Shown here: piece by piece, positions 36,094 through 47,164 of the stretch | How positions within the stretch are numbered: position 1 is the stretch's first letter | Layout: each line of letters opens with the position of its first letter | Source: Posidonia oceanica | Taxonomy: Eukaryota; Streptophyta; Magnoliopsida; Alismatales; Posidoniaceae | Reading direction: 5' to 3' | Assembly (NCBI GenBank): GCA_037176725.1 | Contig: JAZBRS010000026.1 | Location: 99,927,501-99,991,500, forward strand | Length of the DNA stretch: 64,000 nucleotides | The notes under the pieces: generated by a model | Databases searched by the model: none | Told to the model about the DNA's origin: nothing | What the model saw: the letters and a program-made list of their open reading frames with translations, nothing else | Program-made: the position numbers and the translations under genes

Positions 36094-36747
36094 TGTAGCG
36101 ATCCCGATCGGAATCAGGCTCGCTATTTAGCGGCGATTGGATCTGAGGAAGAGGCTCGACTCGAAAACACTTGAAATCGAGGAGAAAAGAGAAAGATAAG
36201 ACAAATCAGAGTCGCCACCATGTCTATTAACGGGAGACAAGGAAAACCGGGGGAAATGCGTGAATTAACACGCAAACCAAGCAAGAAATGCAAAGCAAAG
36301 CAATGCAAAGGAAACAAATGCAAATACATGCAAATGAGATGACTCTAGCCTAGGACAAGGGCGGTATGGTCACTGCGGGCCAAAAGACAGGGCAAGGACT
36401 CCTGTTACGTGCGGGGAAGGTGTTAGGCACCCCCGACACGCCCGAGAATCGGTCTTTCTAGGCTTACGCTCGCATACGCAGGGAAATGCAGGATTGAATG
36501 CCTATGTGCCTATGAATGCCTAAATGAATGCTCAAGGTATGCTCTAAGTGGGAAGAGGCAAAGCAGGGAAAGTAAACGTGCTTTTCTAAATGCTCAGCTA
36601 CGCTGTCTGTGTTCCGAACCAGGCGAAACCTAGCTCGTGAGAACTCCAGACAGTAAGCATCACAGCCCTATATGCAAATGCAAGCGAAAAAGCAAAACAA
36701 CAGGAAAACCATGCAATGCAATCGACATGCAAGAGAAAACGGCGTAA

Positions 36748-36952
36748 AGCACGCAAAACGAGGCAAAAAAACAAGAAAGCGCGCAAAACGGTGCAAAAAG
36801 ACAAGGTCGGCACGTAAAACGGGCGAGAAAGCAAGGCGGCACGCAAATCGGTGCAAAAGACGGAGACGGGCACGCAAAACTGTGCCAAAAACAGGACGAG
36901 CGCGCAAAACGACGCAAAAGACAAAGCAGGCACGCAAAACGGTGCCAAAAGC
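36748..36952 (-). repeat. ~30-bp minisatellite in the S1 LTR
   Basis: About seven diverged units built on GCACGCAAAACGGTGCCAAA. The same array is at 49478-49715 in A and 52110-52288 in B. Lys/Arg/Gln-rich translations across it are by-products. Confidence 0.75.
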
Positions 36953-39938
36953 TGCGAGATAAAACCTCGGAAAACTGTGCGAATGCTAAATGCAAAGAAG
37001 ATATCAGAAGATGCCAAAGAGGAGCAAAACAATGTGTGTGTAAGAACAGACGTTGTTTAGGACCACCCAGGGTAGGTGTGAAGACCTACAAAGGGGAGAG
37101 TGAGCAAACGGGGGGATTACCACCTCTTTTGCGACCATTTCCCACTGAACCGTTCCACGGTGTGTCTCGCATGCTGCCCAAAGCTCGCGATGCGATCGGA
37201 TCGTGGAAAACGGAGAAGAAAGTCACATTAAGTGGTAAATCCAGGGAAAACTCAACACAAAACACATAGGGAAACGTGGAACGGAGATCTGAGCTGATAG
37301 ACAAGAAGAGGAGGCCCTATTCTACATGCTCAAAGAAACAGAAATCGAAAACGAGGAAAACTATGCAAATGGCATGCAAATGAATGCAATGCAGGGGTTC
37401 AAGAGGACATACCTGGAAATCCTGGAGCCTGATCTGAGATCTGCTTGATCCATGCTGAAGAGCGCTTCGCTGCGGTCGCCTGGGCAGCTTGCTTGAGAAG
37501 ATCCGACGGCCGGATTGGAAGATATCGCAGCTTCAAGGCAGGAAGGTCAGAACAGGGGAGAAGAGCAGATCTAGGTGTTCAGGAGGTCCTAAGGGTGTGC
37601 AAAAGGTCCTCCCAAGTGAAGGGGAGCTAAAAGTGCTTAGTGTGTGCAAAGAGATGCTAAAATGCAAGACTAAATGAATGCAGAATGCATGCACAAGCAA
37701 GAAGAAACACGGGGAACAAACTTGGAAAAGACAGGAGTTCAAAAGCATTTTTGAAAAAGCAAAGGGGCTAAAATGCAAATTTTCACAAAAGATGGGGTCC
37801 ACAGAGGAGGGTTTTGAAAACAGGAGAGGGCAGAGGGTTATTTTGCAAAAGACTGGACTCAGAAAGCTAATTTGAAAAGAGGGTATGCATTGGAAGAAGT
37901 TTTGAAGACAAAAAGAAATCAGAATGCAATTTTGGAAAAACTAGGGTCTAAAATGCAAATTTTCCAAAAAACAGGGTTCTGGGGAGTCTGGGAATGCAAG
38001 TGGAGGGTCTACATGCAATTTTGTAAGCATAGGAGCTAAGATGCAACTTTAGGGGCAAAACAGTCTTTTTACATAGTTTTTAAAAGATGCAAAGACCTAT
38101 GTGTGATTTTTGAATCATGCAGGAGTCAAATATGCAATTTTGTATGGTAAATATGCTCTGAAAACACTGATAAAGGACTGATGTGTAATTTCTGAAAAAA
38201 AAAGGGGCAAAAATGCATGCAAATGGTTACTGTCCATTTAAAATGGACCTAAATGCAAATGTGCAAAAACAGGAGGCAAAATATGCAATGCAGTATGCAA
38301 AAATTAAAAATAAAACCTAAGTTTCTACAGTGCATGGACCTATATGCAAAATCAGAAACATGTAGGGATACAGAATGCAATTTCATATGGTAAACTATAT
38401 GCAATTAAATGAGCTGATATAGGGCAGGACTTATATGCAAAAATAAAAAACAGAAGGGCTAAAATGCAAAAAGTTACAACAGCACAGCACAGTAAAAGGA
38501 CTAGATTGCAAATACAGAAAAGCAGAGATAAAAGCAGCAATTTAGCATGGTTTTTAATTAAAAACTAAGCATATTAAATGGACAGAGGACTGAAACGCAA
38601 AAATTAAAAAACTTAAGGCAAACATGCAATATCTGCACAGAAATCTTATAACTAAGAAAATAAATGTACAGTAATGCCGGCGGTGGCTGGCACTGTAGCA
38701 GTGAGCCACCGCGCTCACCACCGCCGACACAGGGGGCTTGGGGAGGCGCGAGACGGTGGAGGACGTAGCCGGCGACCGTGCGGAGCTCTGGGAACCGTCG
38801 GGAGTCCGTTCTACTGGGCGGAGCATCCGGAGATCAGGGGACCGGCGCCGGAGAAGACGGGAAGACCGGTGAGCTGTAGGAGCGTCTGGAGGGCTTGGAA
38901 GCCGATTCTGATCGGCGGGAAAGCAGCAGGAGGAGGAGAGAGAGAGGGGGAGGGCGAGAAGTACCTACGGTAGCGTCTGGAGCGTCCTCCCGACCTCAGC
39001 AGTATTGGGGCTGGCCAGCGAAGTTCGTGCAGTTGCAGCGGCGACTGTCGGGCACTCGCGAAGGTTGGGGCTGGCTCAGAGCAAGCTTCCGGTGCTTCCC
39101 AGACGTCCGGACGCGAGCTCCGAAGCTCGGGCAGCGATTCGGCACTTTTTGGGTTCAGCAGAGTGACCGGAGGTGGGGGGGAAGTGTTGCTGCTCGTCTG
39201 GTTGGATGGAACCTTCCGGGAGGTTGCTGGAGGTCTGGAGAGTCGATTCGGATGGTCGGTTTGCTGTTCTGGAGAGTGTGGAGAGGATTTGGAGGTTGGG
39301 TTGGTTTCTGGTCAGTGGAGAAGGCAAGTGTTTGTTGTGTTGTTCTCGGCCTGTGGTGGATGGTTAGGTTCGGGGTCGGAGGCTTTGGAAAGGTGGGTGT
39401 TCGGTGAATGCTTGGGTGGATTTTGGGCGGCAGTAGTGGACTGGAGTGATGGGAATTGTGAGAGGATCAGGTTGGGTTTACAGTTGGAGTCAAGTGGTGT
39501 TTCTGGGGGATTTCAGGTGGTGAAAGGGCAATGGGATGGTGGGAAATGGAGGCTGGTAGTTGCGTGAGATTGGGGGAGTGATTGGGAGGAGTGTGGAGGC
39601 CGGGAACAGGTTTGGTTTACCGGAGAAGGAAGAGGAGGCTTTGCTGGAGGTTTCTGAATGGGAATGGGGGGCGATTGCTGAAGGGAGGCTGGGGAATTGG
39701 GGTCTCTCTCCGGGATGCCAAGATGAACGCTCAGACCACTCTCTCTGGCCACTCTCTCTTCTGGAAATGGAGGAGGCAGAGAAGAAGAGGGAGGAGTTGC
39801 AGGTGGAAGAAAAGAAGTGGAAAAATGGCTTCTGGAATGGATTCGGCTCTGGGTTTTCTCTCTGAGTTCGCTCTGAAGTTGAAGGTTGCTCTCTCTGGGT
39901 GAGGATTGTTGCTACTGATGGAAACGGAGGAGGAGCGG

Positions 39939-39946
39939 CTTATATC
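39939..39946 (-). promoter_or_regulatory. Candidate TATA box in S1
   Basis: In element orientation GATATAAG within a GC-rich stretch. B has GATATAAT at the equivalent place (55287-55294). Position within a conserved GC-rich segment suggests the LTR promoter, but this is a short motif. Confidence 0.35.
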
Positions 39947-41848
39947 CGGTGGAGGCCGGCTGCTGGCGCGCTGAAGATTTGAATTCAGCGGCGATTACTG
40001 CAGCGGAGAGGATGGTTGGCGACCGGCTCCGGAAAAGCTGCTGAGACAAAGGAGAGGCGGCGAGCTCTGTAGACGATATGATTGAAGCTCAAATTTTGAA
40101 TGGGGAGGGAAGGCTGTAGCTGGCCGCCCGCGGGAGAAGCCGGTGGAGGAGAAACACAGAGGAGGTTGAGGAAGAAGAAGGAGAGGCGTGGGCCGGACTG
40201 TGCTGTGGGCCGAAGGAAAAAGAAAAAGAAATGAAGAAGAAAAGAAGAGACAGGCTGAATTGGGCCCAGCAAGGAAAAAGAAGAAAAGAAAAATGAGAGG
40301 AAAGAAAGAAAGAGAGGGAAAAGAAAGGAAATAAAATTAGGAAAAATAGACTAAAAATAAATAAAAATACTAGAAAGGTTGTGATGTAGATTAGGATTTT
40401 AATTAAATTTTTAATGGCCATTTTGGGTTGATTAATGTGTTTTGGGCTTGATTAGGGTTTTAGGGTTTTGGTTTTGCTTTTAATTGGTTTTCACTTGATT
40501 AAATGTTTGTTAAACCTTGTTTTAAATTGTTTTAAAAATTGTGTTTCCCTTGTTGGACACTTAGGATATTGATTAGGATTTTTTAGATTTATTTTCGTAT
40601 TAATCAGGATTGGTTTTAGGCTTTTAAATCTTAGTCTTCTTAGGGTTTTTTCCTTCTTAAGTCTTTTAAATTATGCTTTGGTTTTTATTTGTTTATTTTT
40701 TCTTGAAGTTTTTAGTTAGATTTCTCTGATTTGATGGGGTGTTTTTAAGTCTTTTAAGTGTGTTTTTCTTTTCCTTTTAATTAAGTTTTTTTAACTTGCT
40801 TTTTCTTATGTTTATTAGGTTAAGTCTTTTTGCTTCTTTAATTATTTGTTTTAGTGCTTGATTTTTGATTCTTCTTATTAGGGTTTGTTTTTTAATTCTT
40901 CTGATGGGGTTTTTACTTTTGGTGGGTTTTGGTCTTATTTTAGTTTTTTCCTTGATTTTTCAGTGTTTTCTTTTGATTTGTTTTGCATTTTTTTGTTTAC
41001 ATGCTTGGTTTTCCTTTTAGTTTGATTTAGTTAAGTTTAGGTTTTTAATTGCTTGTTTAATGTTTTTTAATTGTTTTTCTTAGGGTTCTGATTTGTTTCT
41101 TTTATATTTTGGGGTTTTACAGATTTTTAGGGGTTTTCATGGATTTTTGCAAAAGAGAGAAAAGGAAAGGAGAGGGAGGAAAGAAATGGGAAAAAGAGGG
41201 AGATAAAAGAAAAAGAGGTAGGTAGGAGGGAGATGATTTTTAAAATTCAGGAGAAATGCTAAAAATAAAGTAAAAGTAGGAATAAGATAGAGAAGGGATA
41301 GAAGTACAAAGGGGGCCCACAGCCAGGCCAGAAAAAGGACAAAAAGGGGATGAAAAGAGAGATGATAATCAGGAGAGAGAGAGGAGAGAGAGAGGAGAGA
41401 GAAAATGATAATCCCGGAGAGAGAAAAGGATAATTTGGGTGAAAGGGGGTCTTAAGGGTCTTGGAATGGGGTGAAAATTGGTGAGTGGGTAGTCTAGGGT
41501 TTGAGGCGTTGGTCCTGAAGTTTTGGTTTGATTCTAAGAAGGTTTTGGAGGGGTTTCAAGGTGTAGAAAAAGGGGAGTTTTGCTTAGGTTTTCTAGGGTT
41601 TTTGGGAATGGTCTAGGTTTGGAAATTTCTGGGTTCTTGGGTAGGCTTGTTAAGTGAGTGTTGGTGGGTTTTCCTATGGGTTTTGGTTAGGTTTTGAGCT
41701 TGGGAAGAGGGGTAAAGGCTTAGGTCAAGATGGGCTGATTTTGGAGGGTAAAGAAGAGGATTAGGGTTTGGGTTTGGGTTTGGGTTTGAGTCCAGCAATC
41801 ATCAGGAGGGCTCCAAGGATCCAAGCCTGTCAAGATGGGGTGTCAACA

Positions 41849-41853
41849 CTAAG
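41849..41853. repeat. Target-site duplication of S1, right copy (CTAAG)
   Basis: Second copy of the CTAAG at 36089-36093. Confidence 0.9.
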
Positions 41854-42146
41854 CATGTCAAAAGGCAAGTATGCATGGCATGTGCATGTGAGGTGGCATA
41901 GCAATTATGTAAAGCAAAGCATTTACCACTCAAAAGGCTTGTATAATACGACAAGCAAGTATTTAGGCATGTATAATGCATAAATAAAGCAAGTAAAGGC
42001 AATGTAAGCGATAAGGCAAGTAAACAGGCACATGGCAAGCAATAAAGCAAAGAAGCAGGCATAAAGCAAGCAATAAAGCAAGGCAGGGCAAGCACAAGCA
42101 AAAACAATGCAAGCGGAAAGCCAAAAACGAAAGCCAGAGTCTGAAT
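41854..42146 (-). other. M1 leader, PBS-proximal part
   Basis: Non-coding. It closely resembles 11440-11720 in G1 (for example AAAGCAAGTAAA and TAAAGCAAAGCATTTACCAC). Confidence 0.7.
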
Positions 42147-42163
42147 CCCCAGCGGAGTCACCA
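42147..42163 (-). promoter_or_regulatory. Primer-binding site of M1 (tRNA-Arg)
   Basis: The plus strand reads CCCCAGCGGAGTCACCA, 16 of 17 matches to the remembered 3' end of plant tRNA-Arg(ACG) plus CCA. It lies 6 bases from the LTR end at 42170. Confidence 0.85.
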
Positions 42164-42169
42164 CTTTCC

Positions 42170-44202
42170 TGTGACCGTCCGCCGCTCGGGCACACGGCGG
42201 GCCTCACAATGCTGCCATAGCCCGCGATGCGATCGTGCCATAGATCGTGAAGATCCAATGGTCCGATTAAAAGTTATTCAAGTTTCAAGTCAGATGGCTT
42301 AAGGACCAGGAAAAGTGGTCTAAGTAGGTATCTAAGTGCAAATGTCCCTAAGTGTGTGCAATGCAGGGTGCCCTACATGCAATGAGGCTAAGGATGCTCA
42401 AAAGCGTGCAAGGGGACGATATGTATTGACATGGGAGTGCAATGCATGCAAAAATGCAAATGCAGGGACCTAAGTGCAATTAAGGAAAATTGCAGGGGCC
42501 TACATGCAATGGCATGGAAAAATGCAATGCAACAAAGTAAATGCATGCTAAGAAGTGGATGCAATGATATGTGGATGTAATGCATGCAAAATGCAAATGC
42601 AGGGACCTAAGTACAATTTAGGGAAAGTGTAGGGGCCTAAATGCAAAATGTCCCTATGTGTGTGCAGTGTAGGGCAAATGCATGCAAAGATGTTAATGCA
42701 TTTCTGGGCTCTCACCAGTAATGTGGCTCCCTCTGGGCTGCTGGATCCTCTCTCCAGGTTGGTGGAGGGCTGAGGAAGATGGTGGAGTGGTCGGTGGGAG
42801 CTTCTGGGTTGTGTTTGCAATGAAGAGGTTTTTTGGGTCTTCTGGGCTGTGGGTGTTTTTGGGTTCTCTATGGGTTCTGTGGAGTTGCAGGGGTGCGTGA
42901 GGGTCTGTAGGTGTTAGGTGGGTTCTGGAGGAGTTGGTCCGGGCTACTGAATTGTGGAAGAGAGGTTCTGTGTGTAATGGGAGTGCTGTGGTGTCTTTGG
43001 GTTCTCTGTGTAATGGGAGTGCTGTGTGGGCTTGTGAATCTTCTGGGGTGCGTAGGTAGGAATTCTGGATTGGTCTCTGTGTTCCAAATCTGTCTAACCC
43101 CCCCTCCCCCCTCCGGTCTTTGGGGTGAATTGGGTCTTCCGTGGGTGTATGAGTTGCTGTGACAGTTGAAGGTGGTCGTGGGAAGCTGGCAAGGCATGGT
43201 GGAGGCAGGCCATGGTGGTGGCAGGCCAAGGGGTGATGGAGGTCAGCATGGGTCGTGGCAGGCATGGTGGAGGTTTGAAAGTGGAGGGGAAAATGGAGGG
43301 GGAAGGCCTGCTGGTGGGGTAGTGACAAGAGCAGAAGAAGAGGAAGAAAAGAAGAAGAGGAAGAAGGAGGGGTGGCTTGGGCTGGGCCGTGAGGTGTAAA
43401 TAAAGAAAGAAAGAGAAAAGGAAATGAGGAGGAGATGGGCTAGGCCTGGAGTGGAGAGGAAAAAAAGAAAGGAAAAAAGAGGAAGGAGGAAGTGGGCTGG
43501 GCCGTGAGATGTAAAAGGAAAAAAAGAGAAAATAGGAGAAGAAGAAGAAGAAGAAAAGGGGAGAGAAAAAGAAAGGAAGAAAAAAAGGTGGCATGGGCTT
43601 TGGTTTAGGTGGTCTTGGAAATTGGGTTTTGGGATTAGGTCCCTAGGGTTTAGCTAGGGTTTAATCTGGGTTTAGTGAGTGATTTGCTTAGGGTTTTCTA
43701 GGGTTTTAATGAGGGTTTAAATGAGGGGCTTGGAAGTTGTGGGCTTAAACTTAGGTTTTGGGAATAGGTCCTAACCTAGGGTTTAGTGGGTGGTTTAAAA
43801 TTGTGGGTTTAAGTGTGGTTGAGAATTGATGTTTTAACCTAGGGTTTAACCTAGGGTTTAGGTGGGTTTTGTGTTTGGTTTGAATCCTAGGGTTTAGGGT
43901 TTAGATTTTGCTAAGTTTTGTGAGAGTTTAGTGAGAAGTGTGAAGTCCTAGGTTTTTTCTAGGGTTTTAAATGTGGATTTCCTAGAGTTTTCTAGGGTTT
44001 TCGGTTTAGGTTTTTACCTAGGTTTTCTAGGGTTTGACCTAGGATTTAACCTAGGGTTTTGTGAGTGTAAACCTTGGGTTTCTAGGGTTTTGGTTTCTAG
44101 TTTTCTAAGTTTTTAATTTTCTGGCTTTTTTGTGTGGGGTTTTCTAGGTCATATCACCAGAGAGAGCCATTAGCACAAAATCGAAAAAATGGGGTGTCAA
44201 CA
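42170..44202 (-). repeat. 5' LTR of M1 (2.0 kb, internally deleted)
   Basis: Same ends as the 3' LTR (TGTTGACACCCC to GGACGGTCACA), but two blocks are missing compared with it. About 0.92 kb is absent at 42240 (3' LTR 24861-25779) and about 1.57 kb at 42700 (3' LTR 26228-27792). The first deletion removes the conserved ~95-bp block and the PBS-like core. Confidence 0.88.
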
Positions 44203-44207
44203 GCACC
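44203..44207. repeat. Target-site duplication of M1, right copy (GCACC)
   Basis: Second copy of the GCACC at 24786-24790. Confidence 0.9.
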
Positions 44208-45364
44208 CTTAGCATCTTACACCTCAGTATGTTGTTTTGCATCATTGGCATCTTAAAATCACTTTTATTTGAAATGTTTATCTGATTCGTGTGTGCATGT
44301 TTTGATCTGTGAGCTATTCAATTTTTTTCAGAGTTATGTAATGCTTTTTATCTGATTGCATGCTAGGTTTTCTAGGATCTGTCCCTTCTCGGTTGGACGC
44401 TAATACTTCCCGCGTCTTACATTAGACACAATGTTTATAGCATCTAACGCCCTGGGTCAGTAACCTCTAGATTTCCTGTCTGATCTTTGATCTAGCGCTT
44501 TGATTATTCTGCTCTGTTTATCTGGCTTAATCCATTTTGTCCATGGCTTTTATTTGGCATCAAAATCTTGCTTTATCAAATATGCATGTTTTTCTATAGG
44601 TTTTTTGTCTTTTGTGTTGGACGCTGGGTATTCCAACGTCTTACATAGGACGCTAGTTACTCCAGCGTCCAACACTTTAAGTTTGCTGCACTCAGTTTCT
44701 TTGAATCATTTTCAACTCAAACCTCGTTTTTAGTGTTTGATTGCTTCCAGAGCATGTTTTAAAATCCAGGCTTGTGGCATAACAGTGGTTTTCAAGTTTC
44801 GCAACTCGGTTTTGCTTCCCTAACCTGTTTTCATATTTTTATGGCATTTTTGCTTTAATTAATCGCTTTTAAACAAGCTTTTGCTAAGCTGTGCATGGTT
44901 TATAATTGCATCTTGCATACCACCTTAGGGCGAATATAAACTGGCATTGTACACCAACATTTGCCACACAAGAGCGGATTTGCCAAGAAAGACCAATTTC
45001 CTCGGACGTGTCGGGGTGCCTAACACTTTCCCCGTGCGTAATAGGAGTCCTTACCCTTTCTCTGGACCACATTGACCTTGTGTCATATACATTTGGATCA
45101 GATTGGCATCCTTTTGATTGCATGAGTTTTCTTGCATGCTTTACATAGTTTTCCTAGTCTTTCCGTTTTAATAGATTAGGTGGCGACTCCATGTCTTCGT
45201 TTTCGTTTTCCTTTGCAATCTTTGCTTGTTTTTCCGGTGTTTTTGAGTCGAGTTTTCCTCCCTGGATTCACTGCTGACCGTGTCTTCCTCCCTCCACGTC
45301 GACTGGTGCACATGAGCTCTGGCAACGTGCGACCGCGTCGTCGGCCGAGCGGTAGGCGGTCACA
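44208..45364 (+). repeat. P1 3' LTR, right part
   Basis: Continues the P1 LTR after M1. It carries hairpin motifs (about 44390-44460 and 44615-44675), the conserved block (44981-45077), an exact PBS core TGGCGACTCC (45181-45190) and the terminus GGCGGTCACA. No gene. Confidence 0.75.
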
Positions 45365-46028
45365 CCTACACCTACTTTTTTCTTTTTTCTTTTACTCCCA
45401 CATAGGTGTGCAGGCTTACCCCTTCCCTGTCTTGGAGGTAATGGGCGCCTGGCCTGAGGCTGGTGAGCTGCTGCTAGATAGGGGTGACTAGCCCTATGGG
45501 ACTTGAGGATTCCCCAGGCGCGAACTTCGACTCCTCTCCAAGGTAAGCTGGAGGGATAGGGTTACGCTGCTCGCCTCTATCTCCAGGCCTGACTTCTATC
45601 TTCGCCTTCTGTCTTCTTTTTTTCTTTTATGCTCGTGTGTAGACATGTATTTTCTTCTAACTCACACTCTCTCACACCCTAGCATTTTATCTCCCTCTGG
45701 AGGTGTAAGTCCTAGGGGGTTTAGGCATTTCGCCTATCCTCATTGAGTGGTGGCTCCCTCACTGGTTAGGACATCTAAGTAGTGTCAGGTGAGGTAGAGT
45801 GGACTCTTTCTAGAGCAGGCAAGCATCTCCGATTTTCGTCATCGGGTTATAGTTGTAATGCATGACTATTTTTGCTTTTCTTTTTCCTTTTTCTTATTTG
45901 TTTTCTTTTTCTCTATTTTTTTCTTCTCTCTTTTTTTTTGATAAATAAACATGACTAAAATGCTTGGGGATGTAAATGCATGAAGTAAAAGAAAGGGGAC
46001 TCTGCAAGGTAACGGCGGCTTCAGGCTA
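45365..46028 (-). other. N post-pol non-coding region
   Basis: Homologous by eye to B 62640-63606 and M1 32080-32660. It begins CCTACACCTAC, as B does at 62741. No gene is supported. Confidence 0.6.
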
Positions 46029-47164
46029 CTAGTAGTACTTCTTGAGGTAGCATGAGTTGACCGATTCTGATTACTCAACCTGGTCCATGTCCATAAGGAC
46101 TCCTGTGCCATCGGAGAAGACCTGCTTGATCGGAAAGGGGTCGTGCCGGTTGGGCCGGAATTTGCCTCAGCTGTCTGGGAGTTGAATGGCTCGTAGGACC
46201 ATATCTCCTGGCTGGAAGCTTCTGGCCTAACCTTCTTCTGGTATGCTCTAGCCGATCGCTTCTTGTAACACTGAGCATGATGCATAGCTTGCATCCTATG
46301 TTCATCAATCAGGTTCAGCTGGATGCAGCGGTCTTCGACCCATTCTACTTCCTCCAGCTCAACTTCTCGTAGGATCTGCAGTGAGCGGATCTCTACTTCA
46401 ATGGGCAGTACTGCCTCCATGTTGTACACTAGTGAGTACAGGATTGCTCCTGCCGAGGTCCGGACTGATGTCTTGTACACCCATAGCACATACGGGAGCT
46501 TGTCATGCCAGTCCTTATGAGTTTCTACCATCTTTTTCAAGATCTTTACAAGGTTCTTATTGGCAGACTCTACTGTGCCATTCATCTGCGGACGATAAGA
46601 CGAGGATCAGTGATGTTTGATCTTGAAGCATTGCAGGTAGTCTTCGATCCTCCTAGCTATAAAGTTTGAGCCATTATTAGAGATGAGCGCATGTGGGACC
46701 CCATACCAGGCTATAATGTTGTTTCTGATGAACTTCCTTGTAGCCACAGTGGTGACTGTCTTGTAGGAGGCTGCTTCCACCCACTTGGTAAAGTAGTCAA
46801 TCGCCACGAGAATGAAGCGATGACCGTTGGAGGCTACTAGATGTATAGCGCCGATGACGTCAATCCCCTAGGTGGAGAAAAGCCACAGCGATGACATGCT
46901 ATGAAGCTGCTGTGGGGGAGCATGAATAAAATTCCCATGGATCTGACAGTTGTGGCATCTGCGCATGAACTGGCAGAAATCTGCCTCCATGATTGACCAG
47001 AAATAGCCTTGAAGTATGATCTTCTTGGCTAGAAGCACACCGTTCATTTGAGGGTCGCAGGTCCCTGCATGGACATGGAGCATCAGTGTGTCAGCCTCTT
47101 TCTTGCCCACGTAGCTGTAGTAATCCTGAATTCTGATCGTCCATGCACGATACCAAAGTTTGCG
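46029..47164 (-). pseudogene. pol: N integrase, truncated and broken
   Basis: Ty3/gypsy integrase reading from 47164 to the TAG at 46031-46029. N-terminal zinc finger: LHVHAGTCDPQMNG then FMRRCHNCQIHG; CxxC is kept, but the second His position looks like Gln. Core: VAIDYFTKWVEA, then LISNNGSNF, where related enzymes have LISDNG, so the second catalytic Asp appears to be Asn; the Glu of MNGTVESANKN is kept. An in-frame TAG near 46871 stands where Trp is expected, a TGA near 46610 precedes SSSYRPQMNG, and a frameshift near 46220 separates the C-terminal GPY/F-like module. The 5' end is removed by K. Non-functional. Confidence 0.87.

Larger units (their letters stand above)
36094..41848 (-). mobile_element. 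S1: 5.75-kb solo LTR
   Basis: A single complete LTR with no internal region. In element orientation it starts TGTTGACACCCCATC (41848) and ends GGGATCGCTACA (36094). It is flanked by CTAAG on both sides and by M1 leader sequence that is contiguous when S1 is removed. It is the same family as the LTRs A and B, and arose by recombination between the two LTRs of a full element. It contains the conserved block (36368-36462), PBS-like GAGTCGCCA (36209-36217), a 30-bp minisatellite and a GC-rich part (38690-40160). The open frames at 38674-39865 look like LTR sequence, not genes. Confidence 0.92.
24791..44202 (-). mobile_element. M1: complete gag-only Tat/Ogre-type element with a nested solo LTR
   Basis: A minus-strand element with both LTRs (42170-44202 and 24791-29246), PBS (42147-42163), PPT (29247-29263) and a GCACC duplication on both sides. 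Its internal region holds one gag pseudogene and long tandem arrays but no pol, so it is non-autonomous, comparable to TR-GAG or LARD-type elements. S1 (36094-41848) is inserted in its leader. Without S1 the element is about 13.7 kb. Confidence 0.9.
20768..45364 (+). mobile_element. P1: decayed Tat-type element, split by M1
   Basis: A plus-strand element consisting of 20768-24790 and 44208-45364. It keeps part of the polyprotein (20768-23385) and the 3' LTR; RNase H and integrase are missing. The M1 insertion at 24790/44203 duplicated GCACC. Its left part is interrupted by R (target ATAGC) and its 5' LTR is off the window. The right LTR end GGCGGTCACA (45364) is followed by CCTAC in the post-pol region of N, so P1 is inserted in N. 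Confidence 0.78.
45365..47164 (-). mobile_element. N: internal fragment of a Tat-type element
   Basis: The integrase and post-pol region of a minus-strand element. It is cut on the left by the intact end of P1 (flank CCTAC) and on the right by the end of K (flank TTGCG). Both neighbours interrupt it, so it is the oldest layer seen. Confidence 0.75.

Noticed and set aside
38674..39567. Host gene suggested by long open frames in a GC-rich region
   Set aside because: The region is within the S1 LTR and is repeated in LTR B (54036-55573) with different frame breaks and no conserved protein.
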